From positions 37,649,302 through 37,713,301 of the forward strand of contig NC_135013.1 in assembly GCF_051020955.1 (NCBI RefSeq): a stretch of DNA of 64,000 bases, read 5' to 3'. The translations under genes and the position numbers were made by a program. Source of the DNA: Megalopta genalis. Its lineage: Eukaryota; Arthropoda; Insecta; Hymenoptera; Halictidae. Positions 11,901 through 24,252 of the stretch are shown here, piece after piece; the first letter of the stretch is position 1, and each line of letters starts with the position of its first letter. The notes beneath the pieces were generated by a model. It was given only the letters and a program-made list of their open reading frames with translations. It searched no databases and was not told the origin of the DNA.

Positions 11901-12398
11901 TCAAATTTATTGCCAGTCGTCGCAACTTCAGGTAGCGCTGACAGTTTTTTTTTTTTGGTAACAACTGCTCTAGCACTGTCTAAATAGGAACTCAGTTTGC
12001 TGAAGAATTCCTTCTCGGTTTGGTAAACTAAATGGTTGTACGTCTGTTGTAATTTATTCTAAAAATAATTCAATATGTAAGTAATACTACAATTCTGAAA
12101 CATATTTGAAAATATTAAAAATAACGAGCACTCGCAGTACCTTATAAAAAAATAGATCGACACAACTGAGAAAACCAATAGCAGAAACCAACAGCGAAAA
12201 TTGACTGAGAAAACCAACAGCGAAAATTTTGTCCAAAGCAAAAATCGTTAGAGTTTCGAAAAATTTTTTACAGCTACTTGAGAACTACTGCAAGAATACA
12301 AAATATTTTCACATTAAAAATTGGATACAGTGTGATCCAATTGAGAGAAGCTACAGCACAAAGAAGAATAGACCAGGGAAATTTGTTTTATAAACAAA
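8959..12398. other. intron sequence; CpG-rich block with inverted motif pair
   Basis: Non-coding. Notable items: an A-run at about 9527-9539; a CpG-rich block at about 10140-10560 with a perfect 15-bp inverted pair (10441-10455 and 10481-10495, AGCCGGCAACGCCGC); a (TAA)n run at about 10726-10743; another GC-rich stretch at 11540-11770. AT-rich from 12000. No conserved protein frame. Confidence 0.55.
10441..10495. repeat. 15-bp perfect inverted repeat, 25-nt spacer
   Basis: GCGGCGTTGCCGGCT and its exact reverse complement AGCCGGCAACGCCGC flank a 25-bp spacer. The same 15-mer, with C/T variation at one site, recurs as direct copies near 14.6 kb. It could be a hairpin or a paired protein-binding site. 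Confidence 0.75.
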
Positions 12399-13801
12399 AC
12401 AAATTAAAAATTCTGTAGGGTCACCGACAATATCACGAGATCATTCTGGAGTCAATAATGGTAAAATTAAAAAACTCGGAACTCGGCATTTTGATAGCTC
12501 CGATAAACCCAGTGTTTAAGGTCTTACCGCTGGACTGTGGACTTTATACATTTATGGCAAAAATCTGGACCCGTCTGCTCGTGGAGGTGTATTTACTTTG
12601 ACGATGTTTGACGGCTGCTCTGGATGGTATACTCGATTTTGCGTTTGCGAGGGGGAAATAGGGGAACTAGGGCAGTTTTCCAACAGGGTTGAATTGAATA
12701 AAATGTTATAAACATACAATCGCAAGGCAACAGTTTAATGCTAAACCTACCGCGCGAGCATTAATTTTTTTTTATACATTTCCCAAATAATAGGGATTAA
12801 CACTGTTAAACAACGAAAATTCTTTGATCGTCAAATAATAAATAATTAATTTCAGTTAATAACTATTACACCAAGGCTATTCTATTTGATTCATTCTGCA
12901 TGTCTTCATATGAAAGCTACACCTGCGTTTCTGCATTATACAATGTTTTATTTCAATTTTTATTTTACAGGATATTTTGAAAAACTATGTATATTATTTC
13001 ATCACATTTCTCCACTTTCTGTTTAATGGAGTTAATTGATTTGGCAAGTGAGCGGCTGAAATATGTCTGACATACGTTGCTTTAGAAGAATTACAAGACT
13101 GAATTTATTTATGTATCACGCTGTCTGTATTACAACGTGTGTTTGAATGAAACAAATTGATTCCAACAATGTTTTCAATATCTCAACGATCTTAAAATAA
13201 AATGTGGTCGTTCTGACCGGCACGGCAGTGCCAAAATACTTCGTTTTGGACGGAAGACAACAACATGGAGTGCCACGTCAGCTATCTCTCCTGATCTGCG
13301 ATACACAGATAAGATTCTGCGAATAAAAATGCCGCGCACCTGTATAAATACACTCGGTACTTATTCCGGTGAAACATTTCTGGTTACCAATATCGGTCAC
13401 CCCGCTACGCTGACCGCGTAAAAACTCGGAAGAAGAATTCTTGCAACCGTGGGGATGAACAGATAAAACCTTTCTGCACCGAGTTACATTGCGCAATAGG
13501 TCGCAATTCAACCCTGTTGGAAAACTGCCCTAGTTCCCCTATTTCCCCCTCGCAAACGCAAAATCGAGTATACCATCCAGAGCAGCCGTCAAACATCGCC
13601 AAAGTAAATACACCTCCACGAGCAGACGGGTCCAGATTTTTGCCATAAATGTATGAAGTCCACAGTCCAGCGGTAAGACCTTAAACACTGGGCTTATCGG
13701 AGCTATCAAAATGCCGAGTTCCGAGTTTTTTAATTTTACCATTATTGACTCCAGAATGATCTCGTGAGATTGTCGGTGACCCTACAGAATTTTTAATTTG
13801 T
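12399..13801. mobile_element. foldback/TIR element with two 298-bp inverted arms
   Basis: Positions 12399-12696 and 13504-13801 are reverse complements over 298 bp. I count 4 differences, all single-base, so about 98.7% identity. The 807-bp spacer carries the dispersed repeat at 13062-13180. Outer ends read ACAAATTAAAAATTCTGTAG. No target duplication is obvious and no transposase frame is present. The arms are too similar for an old insertion: recent insertion or gene conversion between arms. Confidence 0.85.
13062..13180 (+). repeat. dispersed repeat, copy 2 of 2
   Basis: Same-strand relative of 7966-8085, located in the loop of the 12.4-13.8 kb inverted repeat, so either the loop has captured it or the element family contains it. 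Confidence 0.6.
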
Positions 13802-16359
13802 CTGCAAACGTGCAAATAAATGATTCTAATAATTCTCAGCTTTATTCATTAATTTTTCAAAACATATTTTCGAAGATACTTTTTATAGGCTTATTAGTCT
13901 TTCTTATTGTTCCTAGTGTAACAGCAATTTATTCAATGTAATTTCTGTAAATTAAGTGAAATTAACTCACGTTTAAAGCTACAATGGGTCGAAATGACCC
14001 AGCAACCGCAACCTAAAGGTTAACTCGTGCCAAAGAACATTTTCTTTTACGAATTTGTATTGAATTTTTGGTTCTTTTATATTGTGAGAATAATGAATAA
14101 GATTTTCGTTACCAAGATCCTATTTCAGATCTCCTTCAACCCCATAATGTTACTTATACCGAATAATAAAAGTGGTTCGTACTATGATCATGGCTGTAAA
14201 GATACATTTAAGAGGGTTTTATAAGTTGCATTTATTCCTTGGCATGAATATTACAATAGGGATCACTAAAGGTGCATATTTCATTGTCACTTTTACAAAG
14301 AGACATCAAACAACTGCTTTTAGTACACCGTGAGCCTATAGTGTTAAGCAAGCACTTCGGTTTGTCTGGGCTTAGAAACGTGGCGAGACCAGTTCGCCTA
14401 AGTCGTCCAGGTGTGCACGGCGCGATGCATCGTCGCTAGGACGAGTTGCTTTATCTTTTTCGATTTGAACGTCTAATTACAACGAACTGCGATAGATAGA
14501 GGATTCTGCATACAGGTTTACAGCTTAGGCCAGTCCGATGAACAGGCAAGGCAAGGCAGGCAAAGGCAGCTCGACATGGTACACCGGTTCACGGCGAGCC
14601 GGCAACGTCGCAGGCCGTCCGTTGAGAGCCGGCAACGCCGCGGCAGCTATTATGTAACACCCGGCAACGTCGCCGGGATACACAGAGGGGCGCCGGGAGT
14701 GAATGTCGGTGGGGAGAATAGGGGCGATGGGGAGAGTCGAAAGGTGGGCGGTCGGGATACCGGCGAAGGGAGCGAAGGGTGCGAGGGGACGGGGGCATTA
14801 TATACGGTAGGGAGAAAACGGGCACATACACGCCAGGGTCCCCACCCTTCGGGTTGCTGCTGCGTCACACGAGGCATTGCAACCCCTTGTCTATATAGCC
14901 TTACACACGATCGTCTACAGGGTGTCCGCGGAAATTCCGACCGCGCTTTCCGTACCATGGTCTGCGAATCTCTTAGGCCAAATCATAGAAACGTATACTT
15001 TTTGTGAGCTGGACTGTTCGTTGAATATTAGATTGTGTTCTAGGGAAGATTTCGTCTCAATTTGGTGGACTGTTGAGGCTTTAAAGATGCTTTGGGGATA
15101 TTTCTTTGGAAATTAGTGGAGTTTTGGGAGGTAAGATGTGAGGTAACTGAAACATATACTTTTTCTGGTCTGGGATGTTTGTTGGAAATTATGCACTATT
15201 CTAGAGAAGGTTTGGTCACAGTTTTGTAGAATATTGATGTTTCGAAGAAGCACCAGAGGTGATTGGTTCATATTTAAGATCGATGATTCAGATTGTCTTT
15301 CTAGGGTTGGTGTATAGGACTTGTCTTTTCGACGATATTAATTTTATTTTTAAAAAATTAATGGAATATTGGAAGGCTAGATACGAAGTAGCAAAAATAT
15401 ATCCTTTTTTTAGTTTGAGATGTTTCTTGAAATTCGAGTATTGCTCTAAAGAGGAGTTGGTTCTAATTTCGTAAAATATTAGATTTTTAAAGAAGTATTT
15501 TGAACAGCAAGTTCATTTTATTACCAATAGGTGAATTGATCTTGCTGGGACATCCTTAGGAACTGGCTTGTCTAAAATGATTACATTATTCCTCGAAACT
15601 GAATGGAATATTGGAAGGTCATGTATGAAATATCAAAAATGTATCCTTTCTTTCATTCCACGAATGCATTGAAACTTGGTTATTGTTTTAAGATTGATTT
15701 TTGTTTTGTAGAATATTTCATCTCCAAAGTAGCATTTCAAAAATCCATGGAAGTCGAAGAACATGGGGCGAATGCTCACAGGAGCGAGCTAAAAGCCTAA
15801 TCGTTTTGCAACGAAGACTTGGTCAATCGATCGCAACCTATTTTCGATCACGGATACGGCTGATCAATAATTAATAATTAATGTCGGAGCGTCGGATCGG
15901 AAGGGACGTTTCCAGAACGGTTCTCAGAGCACCTCCGTTGCGAAACATCCGGTATATTACAATATCAGAGGCAATAGACACCAGCGATGCCTGATAACGA
16001 AATTTTCTCTCGTTATTCTTTCCACTCGTAGCTCGTTGGACTTTAAACTCTCTCGCCAGGTTATCTCCTTCCAGATTGCATTGATTCCATCGTTGCTAGT
16101 GCGTTGATACCGTGTATCTAGGAAAAAATGGGCATTCGGAGAAATCCCCCGACGAGACCACGGTAAAAGTGGGGTTTCGTTGCAGTGAGAAAACGTATGT
16201 GGACACGGATCGTGGCGGAACGGAATAAAAATCGTCTAATGGGTCATTTACGATGCACGCGCGTTAGTTACGTCACTATTCTAATCAGAAGCCTTTCTAG
16301 GACAGAGAAAATCGCGTGAGCCGTCGCTTGTTTCGAAAGACCATCGTTTTGTGCTGATT
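13802..16359. other. intron sequence with motif cluster and degenerate repeats
   Basis: AT-rich to about 14300, then CpG-rich at 14340-14960 with three direct CCGGCAACGYCGC motifs at 14597, 14627 and 14660 (30-32 bp apart). A single ACAGGGTGTCCG transposon-end-like sequence lies at about 14917. Positions 14990-15790 hold four degenerate units beginning GTATACTTTTTGTG, CATATACTTTTTCTG, ATATCCTTTTTTTAG and GTATCCTTTCTTTC (about 160-245 bp apart). No gene recognised. Confidence 0.55.
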
Positions 16360-18620
16360 TCAGTGTACCACAAAACAAATTTTGTTAAATCTTCACGAAA
16401 TCTAATTTTTCTTTAGCGTTTGCTAATTACGAATCTTATTCGAGCTACATTGAATAAAAATTCATCCTTTGGCATTCACCAAACGAGGATTTCATTTAAT
16501 GTGCAATGAATAAAATTATATTTAATCTACACCGAAGAATAAATTATGTCTCAATGTGAACCAAGAAGAAACTCTTGCTTAATGTGAACAAAAAAAAGGT
16601 TCCCCGATGTGAATCAAAAGAAAATTGTTCCCTAATGTGCATATAAAGGAAATATTGTTAATGTGAACTAAAAGAAAAATTGTTCTTTAATATGAACCTA
16701 AAAAAGATTGTTTCTTAATGTAAACCAAGAAGAATTGTTCCTTAATGTGAACGAAAGAGGAATTGTTCCCCAATGTGAACCAAAAAAAAATTGTTCCCTA
16801 ATGTGAATAAAAAAAATTGTTCTTTAACTTGAACCACACACACAAAAAAAATTGTTTCTTAATGCGAATAAATAAAATATTGTTCTTTAATGTGAACCTA
16901 AAAAAGATTGTTTCTTAATGTGAACGAAAAAGGAATTGTTCCCCAATATGAACAAAAAAAAAAATGTTCCTTAATGCGAATATAAAGGAAATATTGTTAA
17001 TATGAACTAAAAAAAAAATTCTTCTTTAATATGAACCTAAAAAAGATTGTTTCTTAATGTAAACCAAGAAGAATTGTTCTTTAATGTGAACGAAAGAGGA
17101 ATTGTTCCCCAATGTGAACCATAAAAAAATTGTTCCCTAATGTGAATAAAAAAAAATTGTTCTTTAACTTGAACCAAAAAAAATTGTTTCTTAATGCGAA
17201 TAAATAAAATATTGTTCTTTAATGTGAACCTAAAAAAGATTGTTTCTTAATGTGAACGAAAAAGGAATTGTTCCTCAATGTGAACCAAAAAAAAAATGTT
17301 CCTTAATGCGAATATAAAGGAAATATTGTTAATGTGAACTAAAAGAAAAATTGTTCTTTAATATGAACCTAAAAAAGATTGTTTCTTAATGTAAACCAAG
17401 AAGAATTGTTCCTTAATGTGAACGAAAGAGGAATTGTTCCCCAATGTGAACCAAAAAAAAATTGTTCCCTAATGTGAATAAAAAAAAATTGTTCTTTAAC
17501 TTGAACCAAAAAAATTGTTTCTTAATGCGAATAAATAAAATATTGTTCTTTAACGTGAACTTAAAAAAGATTGTTTCTTAATGTGAACGAAAAAGGAATT
17601 GTTCCCCAATGTAAACAAAAAAAAAAAATTTTCCTTAATGCGAATATAAAGGAAATATTGTTAATGTGAACTAAAAGAAAAATTGTTCTTTAATATGAAC
17701 CTAAAAAAGATTGTTTCTTAATGTAAACCAAGAAGAATTGTTCTTTAATGTGAACGAAAGAGGAATTGTTCCCCAATGTGAACAAAAAAAAAATTGTTCC
17801 CTAATGTGAATAAAAAAAATTGTTCTTTAACTTGAACCACACACACAAAAAAAATTGTTTCTTAATGCGAATAAATAAAATATTGTTCTTTAATGTGAAC
17901 CTAAAAAAGATTGTTTCTTAATGTGAACGAAAAAGGAATTGTTCCCCAATGTGAACCAAAAAAAAAATGTTCCTTAATGCGAATATAAAGGAAATATTGT
18001 TAATATGAACTAAAAAAAAAATTGTTCTTTAATATGAACCTAAAAAAGATTGTTTCTTAATGTAAACCAAGAAGAATTGTTCTTTAATGTGAACGAAAGA
18101 GGAATTGTTCCCCAATGTGAACCATAAAAAAATTGTTCCCTAATGTGAATAAAAAAAAATTGTTCTTTAACTTGAACCAAAAAAAATTGTTTCTTAATGC
18201 GAATAAATAAAATATTGTTCTTTAATGTGAACCTAAAAAAGATTGTTTCTTAATGTGAACGAAAAAGGAATTGTTCCCCAATGTGAACCAAAAAAAATTG
18301 TTCTTTAACTTGAATAAAAAAAAATTGTTTCTTAATGCGAATAAAGAAAATATTGTTCTTTAATGTGAAGCAAATGAAATTGTTCTTTAATATGAACCTA
18401 AAAAAGATTGTTTCTTAATGTGAACCACAAGAAGAATTGTTCTTTAATGTGCAAGAAAACGGAAAATTGTTCCTTAGTCTGCACCTAAGGAAAATTGTTT
18501 TTCAATGTGCATTGAATAACAAATTATATTTCAGCGTTCTCTAAATAAGAACCTTATTTGATGGTACACCAACTAAAAATTCATCTCCAACGTTCGCCAA
18601 ATAGGCACCCTCATCTGGAG
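16360..18620. repeat. 28-bp satellite in a 12-mer higher-order array with degenerate edges
   Basis: Core monomer about AAAAAATTGTTCTTTAATGTGAACC. The variants ATAAAGGAAATATTGTT at 16641, 16980, 17312, 17644 and 17983 mark five higher-order units with periods 339, 332, 332 and 339 bp, each of 12 recognisable monomers. Edges (16360-16540 and 18480-18620) are diverged monomers in the same register. No spacers, so it is not a CRISPR; no coding frame. Confidence 0.92.
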
Positions 18621-20388
18621 ATCACTTGTAAAAATGATGATAATCTGATGCAGCAGAATAGAGATGGACAGAACTCAATGAAGTCGATTGTGCTATTCCC
18701 AGCTTGGTAAAGTCATCAATGAAGTAAAAGAGTTTGTATGTAGACAATCTTGTATATTAACTCCTAGCTCTTACGTTTCAAAATCGTAGCATAATACTTT
18801 CGTTTTGCATAAAAATCTTCCAGCTAATCACTCTGATTTCTCAGATATTTATTTCTATCGTTAACAGTTCGAATACGTTGCATACGTAATGCAGCTGAGG
18901 TTTACAGGAATGTATTATTTCAAATCAAGTTATTTAATTCAGGAGGGGACATTTTTCGATTCAAACGATGTCTGGACGATAACAATTGAGCTCTGACCGT
19001 TACCAGCAATACGAATATGATCACCAATGATTGTAGAAAGTTTGGGAAGGGTGAGAAAAAATTGTGGAATGAAACGTGGATATTAATTTCTGTGCCAACA
19101 TTCACTGCGCACTGTATAAAACGATTTGTTTTATTGATAACGCGTTAAATGATTAATAACAACTCCCCAAATTCCCACGATATCAAAACATTTAATTAGT
19201 TATATCGATACCTGTTTAATTCCCTATAATATTTAATTTGATTTAACTCTCTATAATATTTAATTTCCTATTAATTCAATTGGCTATAATATGTAATTTT
19301 GTATTGGCTTAAATCTTTTGCATTTAAAAAATCCTAGGAACATTCATTTCATTCGAATATATATATAAGAATAAAAACGAATCTCGAAACCTAGTTGAAA
19401 ATCGGTGTCACTGTCGAAACCAAGTCAAAGCTAGCGTTGAATCGGGGCGTTATCCTAACTTGCAATCTTTCTATTGTTACAACGAATGATGTCTTCTGCA
19501 GCTTCTCGTCTATTTTACCTGTGAAAAAAACGACGATTATAGCAGAACGGTTTATTATATTTCGACGATTATAGTCGATATCTCGCCACATGCGTTTTAT
19601 ACTTTGGAAAGCTCTTTGCATAATCGGCCTAGGCAAATAAAAGATTCTGGGCTGTAGCAGAACAAACTACCAGCGGAGAAAGCGTGCAAATACGTGGGAA
19701 ACGACTGCGACAAATCCTTCGGGCGCTATCACGCAGTAGATAACGATGCTAGTAGACACGCAGTTGCTGAAAAATATTTAACCGTCTATAATCGCAGTCT
19801 GCGGAAAGAGAACCTTCCAACTTCACGGTTGTTGACTTATTATCATCGTTGACTTATCACTATCGTCATTTCACTTATCATCATCGTTGACTTATCATTG
19901 AAACCGCGATCATTGTACGGCTAGCAATTGGCCAAATATTTACGGAGTTACGTGTTTCTGCTAGCCGTTGAACAGTCGTCGAACGAACCATTAACCACTC
20001 CAGGTTGTCGCAAAGCAGCACGTTCCACGTAGCGCTGCTAATTACATAATTATCATTATCTAATCTCGAGCGTTTATTTACCAGGAGCGTAAGAAAACGC
20101 CGGTTGCGTAACCCTGAACGGGGTTTCCCGGAACGATTAACAATTTCATGCGGTCTCCACTTTTCTCGAGGAACACTTGCGTGCTCGTTCTGCGAATTGT
20201 GCTCGCCGAAAACCGCGAGGCCGAGTCCCCCACCGATCGAAAAAGCGAGCGTTATTTTTCGTTGCATTTTCGTGGCACTTTGGCCGATAGATTAGCGGGA
20301 TCGATAAGAGCAGCGTCGAGCGGGAATAATGTTGCTCCGATCGATTTAGACCTGTTTGCAATCGCGGTGACGTCGCACAATCGAGAAA
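18621..20388. other. intron sequence without recognised feature
   Basis: AT-rich at 18700-19400 with short TAATTTAAT-type repeats around 19200-19310. It becomes more GC-rich at about 20080-20390. Frames of 60-130 codons occur on both strands but none resembles a known protein. Confidence 0.55.
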
Positions 20389-21624
20389 TTCAGTGACATT
20401 CTGTTATAACTTCTGAACCATCAGAGATATTGCAATGAAATTTTCGCCAAAAATATTTAAACAATAGTTATATTCAACTATAGATAACTAAATATTTTTT
20501 GCATCTGTTAAACAATCATTTTTAATTAATTTTCATTGACATTGTGAAAAAAATTGCAATAAAGTACGCGTCCCAGAAAAAGATCTCTATATGCATTGTA
20601 TGTAGTTGGTAAATTTCAACAGTTCGAACTTTTGATAAACTGCAGAGTATGTTAATTAATCTTACCATTTTGGTATTGTTTCAATAGATCTGCAGCTTCA
20701 GGACTTAATTAATTCGAAACATAGAATCTGTTTCTCTAGCATTTTTGAATAACGTTTCTTTTCTAGAGCTATAAACGTATAAACATATATAGTAATTTGA
20801 ACGATGATAATGGGTCATATGTCCTTAATTGTTTTATTAGTAGCTAAAAGAGGTGTTGCAGATACCAGCGTGACGCGGTGCTAATCCCCGTCGCGGCATA
20901 AGGCACCGACTTTTATAGCCAATACGTCTGCGAATTTTAGCAGGTTACTAGTTTGTTTCGTTTACTTATATATTTCATGTTGTATCAAATAATTTAAAAT
21001 TTTAAATATCTGTCGATTTACAGATAAAGAAACGTTCTGTAATACCGATTGGAATACTGAGACATTATCTTCGATAGCTGTAACCTCAAAGTAACATAAC
21101 GCTGATGTCTTTAAACCGCAATAATTTGCAATCTGGTTCGTCTTGGTATATAACATTTACAGAGTTATGTAGAGGAAAGTATCCTGAAAATATACCATTT
21201 GTCCAAAACTGTGACTCCCTGGGCGTCGAAAAGATATTCCTTGTCAAACGTAAAGAATTTTTACATTTTTTGTATTCTTTGGAACATTATATTTTTCATA
21301 TATAGGACACGATAATCTTAATTTAAGCTACTGTTTCTTAACGGGAAATATCGTCTCCTAATGTAAAAGAAAAGCAAAGGAAAAAATTAATTAGGTTCAT
21401 CAGGACATTGCGAGGAAGCATATTTTTTGGCGTCAAATGTAATATTCAATATGTTCAGCGTTAAATTGTCGTATCTACTACAATTTATAATCATTTTTAT
21501 TAATACTTTCATTTTCGAGGGTAGTGGACATTTAAGAAGCAATAAAAATTGACTGGACATCAATATAAGAAAATTAGGTTTTTGGCAAAAAGTCACTAAA
21601 ATCTTCGATCCTGCCCACACTGTG
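20389..21624 (-). mobile_element. CACAGTG-ended repeat, long copy of the family at 23965-24247
   Basis: The right end, read on the minus strand, starts CACAGTGTGGGCAGGATCG and matches the start of the 24-kb copy (CACAGTGGGCCGGATCG) through GATGTCCAGTCAATTT. The left part (about 20389-20560) matches the reverse complement of 24090-24247. The central ~950 bp is absent from the 24-kb copy, so one copy is deleted or the other has an insertion. The left terminus is less certain, and the 5-bp flanks do not match. Confidence 0.6.
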
Positions 21625-23959
21625 CTCCGCGAAAACGTACTCGAGGCGATCTTTATTTCGGCAATGAAAGATTTCGAATCACAATTTGATTCTTCTATCA
21701 GAATTTACGAATGAAAGGAAATAAAAATGTACGGGAAATAACATTCGACATCGTGTTCTATTAGGACAATTATTGAAGCGTTAGTCGACGTAGCTGTGAT
21801 GATAATCATATTTCAAGGCGTTAATAAATATTAATAGTATTATTATTACTAGACGGCGGATCTTTGTGGAAAATAACAATTGTATTAATTGACTGCAACA
21901 CACACAGATTTATTTCTTTTCTGAATAACTTTAATAAGTTCACACCAATATTTTTCAAATTGCCTAATATTTTTGCTATTTCGCATTTGATCTACTGATT
22001 TTTAAAATAAATGCATAAAATCCGCGGTCTGATTATTAAGAAATTTCCGAATAAAAAAAAATAAAAATCTTTTATATCGATTAGTACACTTTATTTGTGC
22101 AATTTTTGCAACTTTTGCTGATATAGACTAAATAATTCGCAGATGATTAATAAACCACGGAATAAACAATTCTAAAAATACTTTGCATCAACTGGACAAC
22201 TTTATTTTCGCAAATTTTACTAAAACAGTCTCAACTATCCGCAAATGGTTAAATAAATAAACATCTGAACGAGTGCGAAAACATGGCGGACTTTTAAAAG
22301 AATATTGAACCATTGCAGATTATTAATAAATCCCAGAATAAACAATCCTAAAAATATTTTACAACAACTGGACGACTTTATTTTCGCAATTTTTTTAGCT
22401 AAAATGTCCCATTAACTGTTCGCAACAGCGTGGCTCGCATTCCGTTCGTACGGCGGACGCGGCTCTGGCCTCGAGATCGTCGAAAAAGGCGCGTTATCGT
22501 ATCGGGAACCGGTTTTCGGCCTCGAAAATCGCTCGTGGCTAGGATGGGTCTCTTCGCCGAAGGTTCTATGGGTTCCCAGAGCGGGTCCAGCACCGGCGAG
22601 AACGATTTTGCGGGGAGAGGCCGGCCGCGGCCGTGCGGTTTCCGGCGAATGCGTCACCGGGGCCTGGTTTAAAGGTTAAAATTATGCAACGGAAACAGAA
22701 GCGTTAGCAGGTGCATTCGAAATCGCGGACGAAATTATCGCGGTTAAACTTAGATTTCGAAGGCATCGATTTTCTATCGGGGACGCGGAAACTACGTCAC
22801 GTTTCTCTGCACATTAACGGCGCGGCGCGGAGCGGAGCAGAGCGGAGCAGAGCGGCGCGTCTGGAGACGCTGGCTTTTCTCTTTGTGCGGACGCGTTCCC
22901 GTTTACACGCCGCTGCCGTGATCGGCCGACGGAAATTCTATGAAACACGGCCGAATCACCGTTGCTCCCGGCAAGAAATTGTTTTAAACGGCACCGGTAT
23001 TTCGAGCACGCGATAACGATGATTTATCGCGCGCCGCTTTCGCGATTACATTCAAATTAAACATCAAGCCTTTGCACTCGAAGCCGTTTTAATTCGACAT
23101 CCGAGATGATTTCTTCTGGCCTATACAGTATTTCATATTTTATATGATTTATCGCAGTCTATCGATAGCCTTTTCAACGACTGAGAACTGTGCCCAAGAC
23201 GAGCTCGATCATTTTCTTTCAATCGCGTCGTAACGACTTCGTCTAAATAATTCAGCGAGACTATCGTGAGGCTTTCGAAGAATTCTTCAACCGTCCGTCT
23301 TCGATTTTCATATGTATTATTAGGAGACTGCCGGTGAAACTGCTTTTAAACATGAAGTTTTGTCGCAAACGAGTTTCATCATTCTTCTCGAATTTCACTC
23401 GTCCCTTTGTAACACCTAATTAAACATAATCGCTGTGGTTAATCTTTACGTTGTAATTTCGGTCGTGTCGGCGCATTTATTTGGATCATCTGGTAGAACC
23501 GTGGAACCAGTCGAACGGAAAAATTGCACCGTGCTCGCGAATAATGTGAGTCAAAGTCAGCAACAAACTGGAAACCGTTCGAAGTGACTCACCGTTACGA
23601 GGTATTATTGTCGGTGTCTCGTGTCGCCGATAATTTCCATCGAAGTTCACGATGAAAAGAAACGGAGTGTCGGATGGTAGCCTTGCAGCGATTCGATCGA
23701 AACTGGAACACGTAGGCAACGACACGCGATTATATGTATTATTTAGCGTCGATGTAACTGAAACACAATATTTCGCCCGAGAGGCACAGAAATATCTAGT
23801 TTCAACGACCTCCGTCCTTTTCTGTGCTCGAGGATCGATTTGCTTTCTCGACTTCGTGTCCCGGAGTTACACAATTTCGTCGTCGGAATCTAGATTCATT
23901 GAGAAGTTTCGTAATCGCGTTAGCTTGTTTAGAGGGGGGAAAAAAGGAAAAGAACGAGA
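21625..23959. other. intron sequence; AT-rich tandem duplication then CpG-rich block
   Basis: AT-rich 21700-22420 with a ~177-bp duplication (compare 22135-22225 and 22312-22405, both containing AATAAACAAT, ACTGGAC and ACTTTATTTTCGCAA). CpG-rich 22420-23030, including (GGAGCAGAGC)-like short repeats at about 22828-22855. Unique 23030-23959. No conserved frame. Confidence 0.55.
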
Positions 23960-24252
23960 CGTCGCACAGTGGGCCGGATCGAAGATTTTAGTGACCTTTT
24001 GACAGAAACCTAATTTTCTCATATTGATGTCCAGTCAATTTGTAGATACTTTACAAATAGTTTGTAACATTATATTTAAACAATTTTTTTTCACAAAAAA
24101 ATGTCAATGAAAGTTAAATAAAAATTATTGTTTAACAAATGCAAAAAATATCTAATTGTCTATAGTGGAAAATGACTATTTTTTAAAATATTTTTGGTGA
24201 AAATTTCATTGCAATATCTTTGATAATTACAACAAATTTTCACTGTACGTCG
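23960..24252 (+). mobile_element. 283-bp Transib-like MITE with 5-bp CGTCG target duplication
   Basis: The element 23965-24247 starts CACAGTGGGCC and ends TTTTCACTGTA (reverse complement TACAGTGAAAA). It is flanked by CGTCG at 23960-23964 and 24248-24252. A heptamer CACAGTG end plus a GC-rich 5-bp target duplication of CGNCG type is characteristic of Transib transposons, the superfamily related to RAG1. No coding capacity; internally deleted relative to 20389-21624. Confidence 0.65.

Noticed and set aside
14917..14930. ACAGGGTGTCC-type sequence as a complete MITE
   Set aside because: Only one end is present here (and near 45810 and 57304); no complementary partner nearby.
16360..18620. CRISPR-like regular array
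   Set aside because: Monomers are contiguous without unique spacers, the context is eukaryotic, and there are no cas genes.
20371..20375. CGTCG followed by CACAATC as the left end of the 20.4-21.6 kb element
   Set aside because: Similarity to the related copy starts further right (about 20389), and the right flank is CTCCG, so the 5-bp flanks do not match.
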